Of a DNA stretch of 40,775 bases, positions 38,662-40,775 are shown in pieces. Source of the stretch: Vulcanisaeta sp. GTDB lineage: Archaea; Thermoproteota; Thermoprotei; Thermoproteales; Thermocladiaceae. Position numbers and translations under genes: made by a program. Location: contig JAGDXB010000070.1 in the NCBI GenBank assembly GCA_023256215.1, forward strand, positions 1 through 40,775, read 5' to 3'. Position 1 is the stretch's first letter, and each line of letters starts with the position of its first letter. The notes below the pieces were generated by a model. The model worked only from the letters and a program-made list of their open reading frames with translations. It searched no databases and was not told the DNA's origin.

Positions 38662-38753
38662 AGGGCAAGCAGGCTTATGTAGCTTTATTAATTTAAGCCC
38701 CTTAGTAAGTAATTGATATGGATTAATGTATACGTAAAGTAAACATATACGCT

Positions 38754-40097
38754 TTACTCAATTCTTAATTTATTCACATCAATAGATGCCGGAATCACAC
38801 CCTTCCTAAACCTACTTACATCGGACTTAATAGGCCTGGTGGCGTCAATACCAACCTTAGTAGTTATTCCCTGTATCGGATCAAGGGCCACTGGATCTAA
38901 TGTCGATCCCCTTACGTGGTTAATTACCACTAAATCCTCATCAGCCCTAAACCTAGTGGCGATGGCCCACTCAATGTCAGTTGGATCATCAACATTTATA
39001 TCATCATCAACCACAACAACGTGTTTGAGGCTTGGGTGAGCAGCGAAGGCGGCTATTATGGCATTCTTGGGATCACCATCACTCTGCTTCTTGATGGCCA
39101 CTACAGCATGAAGCCACCCACAACCACCATCAGTGAGTCTGACGGACTTAACCTCAGGAACAACGTTGCTTACAAACTGCCAAATCTTAGCCTCTTTCTC
39201 AATACCCATAAGCAACTTATGCTCGGAGTATCCAGCAACAAGTGCTTGAGCAATTAATGGGGCATCTCTCCTAACATAAATCCTCGTTATCCTGACCACA
39301 GGCTGTAGCCTAACCTCATCGTATGTACCAAGAATATCCATACACGGACCCTCCTTAGCCTCTTCATTAGCCAGTATATAGCCCTCCATAACCACCTCAG
39401 CATAGGCAGGTGCAGGTACACCATTATCGAGAACCTTGACCTCAAGAGAACCATTAAGCAGGGCATTAGCCATGTTCAATTCAAAAACACCAAAGGGCGG
39501 CGATGATGCGGCAGCTATCAATATAGCTGGATGAAGACCCCAGGCAATAGCTATGGGCGTGTCCTTACCAATTTCCTTATTTCTCACGTAAATCCTGAAT
39601 AGGTGCCTAGGTACAAGCCTAATGACGAATTTATCAGGGCCTATCGGCGTTAACCTATGAATACTTGCATTTAGTATTCCCTCCCTAACATCCATACCAA
39701 TAACAACAGCGCTTGTCAAGCACGGACCTGGCTCCAACTCGAAATACCTAGGTATTGGCAATTTCGTTAGATCTACACTGGGTAACGGGTCATAAACAGC
39801 ATTATTAGTCTCCCTAGGCCTGTAGGAAACGGCCGTATCCTCAGCCCATAGTAGCCTCCTATAGAAATCAACATCACTCTTAACACCCAAAGCCCTGTAA
39901 ACCTTATCTCTAGTATTCACTAGGTTACCGACAACATGCGCGTCCTTATGTTCACGAACATTCCTAAACTCAAGGGTTGGTCCCTTATCGAATTTAGTCA
40001 ATACATACGGTATTTCGTAATTGATGCTCAACTCATCGTCAACGTACTTCAGGAGTCCCTCGCCTCTAAGTTCTATCAGGAACTTCCTTAAATCCAT
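38754..40097 (-). CDS. UbiD-family (prFMN-dependent) decarboxylase
   Basis: GPCLTSAVVIGMD, HRLTPIGPDKFVIRLVPRHLFRIY, HPAILIAAASSPPFG, VVVDDDINVDDPTDIEWAIATRFRADEDLVV. Confidence 0.92.
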   Translation of the reverse strand: MDLRKFLIELRGEGLLKYVDDELSINYEIPYVLTKFDKGPTLEFRNVREHKDAHVVGNLVNTRDKVYRALGVKSDVDFYRRLLWAEDTAVSYRPRETNNAVYDPLPSVDLTKLPIPRYFELEPGPCLTSAVVIGMDVREGILNASIHRLTPIGPDKFVIRLVPRHLFRIYVRNKEIGKDTPIAIAWGLHPAILIAAASSPPFGVFELNMANALLNGSLEVKVLDNGVPAPAYAEVVMEGYILANEEAKEGPCMDILGTYDEVRLQPVVRITRIYVRRDAPLIAQALVAGYSEHKLLMGIEKEAKIWQFVSNVVPEVKSVRLTDGGCGWLHAVVAIKKQSDGDPKNAIIAAFAAHPSLKHVVVVDDDINVDDPTDIEWAIATRFRADEDLVVINHVRGSTLDPVALDPIQGITTKVGIDATRPIKSDVSRFRKGVIPASIDVNKLRIE

Positions 40098-40145
40098 TGA
40101 TTTGGTAAGGCAGGTTTATGTATAATAATTTTATTTCTAATGATC

Positions 40146-40775
40146 CTAAAATGCATACTGGGTCCTCAACTTAATCCCTATGCCTGGTATCTCGGGTGGA
40201 TAGACCTTACCGTTCTTTGCATACATTATTGATTTAGGCTCCTCGAACACGTCAAAAATAGCGCTCCTTAATGGGTTATCAGGAGCTGTATACTCTATCC
40301 ACATTGTACCAGGCTTAGCCGCAACAAGGTGTGCACTAACAATTGGCATTAAATGAGGCGATACAGGTATCCCGTAAGTCCTAGCCAAAGCCCAAACCCT
40401 AAGCCATTCCGTGATACCACCAACATGACCCACATCGGGTTGCACAATATCTACGGCCTCACTCTCAAGAAGAAGTTTGAAGTCGTAAACCGTATGATGC
40501 TGCTCACCAGCCGCAATGGGTATACCACAAACCCTCTTCAACCTCCTATAACCCTCCAAGTTATCTGGATGCACAGGTTCCTCAATCCAAAATAACTCGT
40601 ATCTTTCCCATTTTCTGCACATTCTTACGGCTAAGTTTAGATCGTAGGTACCATTTAGGTCGACCATGAGTTTAATATCAGGCCCAACAGCCTCTCTAAC
40701 AGCCTTTATACGCTCAGTAGCTATTTCAGGCGGTACTGCGGTCAATGAGCCCCTTATTTTAACGGCATCAAAGCC
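40146..40775 (-). CDS. Enolase-superfamily (mandelate racemase/sugar acid dehydratase-like) protein, 5' truncated by the window edge
   Basis: LMVDLNGTYDLNLAVRMCRKWERYELFWIEEPVHPDNLEGY, IAAGEQ, VDIVQPDVGHVGGITEW; frame stays open (GFDAVKIRGSLT) to 40775. Confidence 0.88.
   Translation of the reverse strand, partial: GFDAVKIRGSLTAVPPEIATERIKAVREAVGPDIKLMVDLNGTYDLNLAVRMCRKWERYELFWIEEPVHPDNLEGYRRLKRVCGIPIAAGEQHHTVYDFKLLLESEAVDIVQPDVGHVGGITEWLRVWALARTYGIPVSPHLMPIVSAHLVAAKPGTMWIEYTAPDNPLRSAIFDVFEEPKSIMYAKNGKVYPPEIPGIGIKLRTQYAF

Overview
Archaeal chromosomal window, probably Thermoproteota/Thermoproteales (Vulcanisaeta- or Caldivirga-like; lineage is an inference from protein families, leaderless promoters and C/D-box sRNAs). 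It is gene-dense and mostly core: aIF5B/IF2, L24e, NUDIX, endonuclease III, proteasome beta, FKBP PPIase, CTP synthase, deoxyhypusine synthase, TrpB2, TatD, UbiD, and a DUF58/MoxR/transglutaminase/DUF4129 cluster. There is a lineage-specific block at about 25-37 kb: pilin-like pair, aKMT-like methyltransferase fused to a wHTH, M48 protease, membrane-anchored HerA-like ATPase, XPD-like helicase, and several unknown proteins. I found no rRNA, tRNA, CRISPR array, transposase or integrase. The observations most worth checking are: (i) two unannotated C/D-box sRNA candidates whose D boxes directly abut the stop codons of convergent genes (pyrG and tatD); (ii) an in-frame amber codon in a probable W-W motif near the start of a AAA_14/DUF4143-like ATPase, behind an AT-rich promoter region with a palindrome and direct repeats; (iii) the membrane-anchored HerA-like ATPase and Fe-S helicase neighbourhood; (iv) a methyltransferase-wHTH fusion; (v) a free-standing AAA_assoc_C-like protein; (vi) a transglutaminase-like protein lacking the expected catalytic Cys. 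No database search was possible; all family calls rest on motif recognition.
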